DNA of 64,000 nt from Pogona vitticeps (Eukaryota; Chordata; Lepidosauria; Squamata; Agamidae): positions 21,447,764 through 21,511,763 of the forward strand of contig NC_135789.1 in the NCBI RefSeq assembly GCF_051106095.1, in the 5' to 3' direction. A model generated the notes under the pieces. The model saw only the letters and a list, made by a program, of their open reading frames with translations, was not told where the DNA came from and did no database searches. Both the position numbers and the translations under genes were made by a program. Positions 63,020-64,000 of this stretch are shown in pieces (within the stretch, counting starts at the first letter, position 1; the number at the start of each line of letters is the position of its first letter).

Positions 63020-63320
63020 TGCTCATTTTCTCTAGCTGGTTTGCAAAAGAAAGATTAAAATGGGGGACCCTTTTCCCTGCTCTTAACTTAAGGCATTTTA
63101 TTCATTCACCTGCCATTTCTTTTCCCCAGAGCTGCTGAACTGCATCTCTGCATTTGGGTGACACAACCTTTCCTGCCTTAATCTGCTAAATTATTAAGAG
63201 GAGGCAGTGAAGAGGCAGAACCTCCCTACTGTCTGCCTCCTTCTGCCTTGAAGCTCTAAATACGCCAGGATTTCAGAGCATTCCTCTGAGCAGAAAATAA
63301 TGCGCCCACTGGCTAGTCTG
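63020..63320. other. Unassigned sequence between D2 and the GATA array
   Basis: No partner in D1 and no recognisable repeat or exon. Confidence 0.4.
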
Positions 63321-63321
63321 C

Positions 63322-63472
<151 letters not shown>

Positions 63473-63479
63473 AACCTGG

Positions 63480-63964
63480 ATTAGTTGGATCGATAGATTG
63501 ATCGATCCCATGAGACTGAGTGCTGTGCTTCCTCCTACATATTGCTGGACTCCAACTCCCCATCATCCTATCCTGGACGGATGATGGGAGTTGAGCCACG
63601 CATTGCCAAGCCCAGCTTTGCAGGGATCAAGCCTGGTGACGTCAGGACAGGAGGGAGGAGGCCTGCCGTCTCCCAGGGGCCGATCCAGTTCTGCTTGGTG
63701 AGGTGGGTCGGCAGAGGGACCGACCCACCTCACCAAGCAGTAGTTTGGGCCATACATCATGAAGGCTGAATAAAGCCACCGTGGTTGAAAGCAGTGTCTC
63801 TTCAGGTGTCCGTCGATGGAGAGCTACAACGGAAGAGGTCTGTTGCTGAGCGTGGAATGTTGCTTTTTAGAACGCTGTAGTTTCTTCCAGTTATTAGATA
63901 AGCAGTGCTACTGATGTGCCATCAAGTCTCATCCCAATTGTGACGACTATTTGTTTCTATGCAG
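63480..63964 (+). repeat. Inverted partner of 26555-27230
   Basis: Shares GAGACTGAGTGCTG, CCAGCTTTGCAGGGATCAAG, AATAAAGCCACCGTGGTTG and GATGGAGAGCTACAACGGAAG with the minus strand at 26555-27230. About 0.2 kb is missing and replaced by a hairpin at 63691-63740. Confidence 0.85.
63691..63740. repeat. Perfect 21-bp inverted repeat with 8-base loop
   Basis: Left arm 63691-63711 and right arm 63720-63740 are exact complements; the loop is CAGAGGGA. The homologous site at about 26995-27025 has only the left arm. Confidence 0.95.
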
Positions 63965-64000
63965 TATTTTGACAAGACCGTGGGTTGGACGGCATGTCTC
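63965..64000 (+). CDS. Start of a SVEMSVHF-type exon, cut by the window edge
   Basis: The acceptor TTGTTTCTATGCAG is followed by 36 bases matching the start of the exon at 26554 (minus) with a few changes (TATTTTGACAAGACCGTGGG). In the frame used there it stays open to the edge. It lies 1.5 kb downstream of the CCDC92-like exon on the same strand, and its phase (one base needed) fits that exon's end. Confidence 0.4.

Overview
The window looks like nuclear DNA of a squamate reptile (lizard or snake). The reasons are BovB LINEs whose 3' end is GAGTCGGACACGACT-like, Sauria-type SINEs carrying the same BovB-derived tail, Vingi/I-like single-ORF LINEs, L1, CR1/L2 tails, hAT and TA-flanked miniature elements, many tRNA-derived SINEs, and very long tetranucleotide arrays. 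Those arrays include GATA and GACA together, as in the snake Bkm satellite. No bacterial-type genes, rRNA genes, true tRNA genes or CRISPR arrays are visible.

Layout. 1-4350: a nearly open Vingi-like LINE (endonuclease plus reverse transcriptase). 4400-5900: an old BovB/RTE relic holding a CR1-tailed SINE. 5.9-13.7 kb: mostly unassigned sequence with a GC-rich stretch, a hAT miniature element, a CCTT array and two blocks that recur elsewhere. 13.7-16.2 kb: a tRNA-SINE split by an L1 with a twin-primed inversion and a 17-bp target duplication. 16.85-21.6, 27.2-31.2 and 50.4-55.6 kb: three paralogous blocks A, B and C. 32.2-38.1 kb: a minus-strand Vingi-like LINE, then an L1 3' part holding a foreign segment. 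38.3-43.1 and 56.1-63.0 kb: a second pair of duplicated blocks. 46.9-49.7 kb: a third Vingi-like LINE, split by a hAT element. 63.3-64.0 kb: an inverted copy of the stretch at 26.5-27.2 kb.

The most interesting content is a host-like gene family in blocks A, B and C. On the minus strand each block holds four exons with matching splice sites, identical phases and near-identical lengths (62 or 71, 92, 81 and 110 coding bases). They encode an unrecognised 114-117 aa protein: a basic [10 protein letters not shown] segment followed by a tail that repeats the motif EPM(E/D)W three times. All three copies are open, share an antisense BovB in intron 1, and have a CCAAT box and an RFX X-box-like site upstream of the ATG.

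The second duplicated pair carries a plus-strand exon of the CCDC92 family (about 43-44 codons with a GTGAGT donor). A third exon-like block, containing SVEMSVHF and NPSFLVFE, occurs complete at 26.1-26.55 kb (minus), partly at 10.2 kb (plus), and begins again at the right edge of the window. The duplications repeatedly break at GATA/GACA-type arrays. The region therefore looks like a young, repeat-mediated amplicon, and sex linkage or germline expression is possible. All functional statements are inference from sequence reading; no alignment or database search was run.
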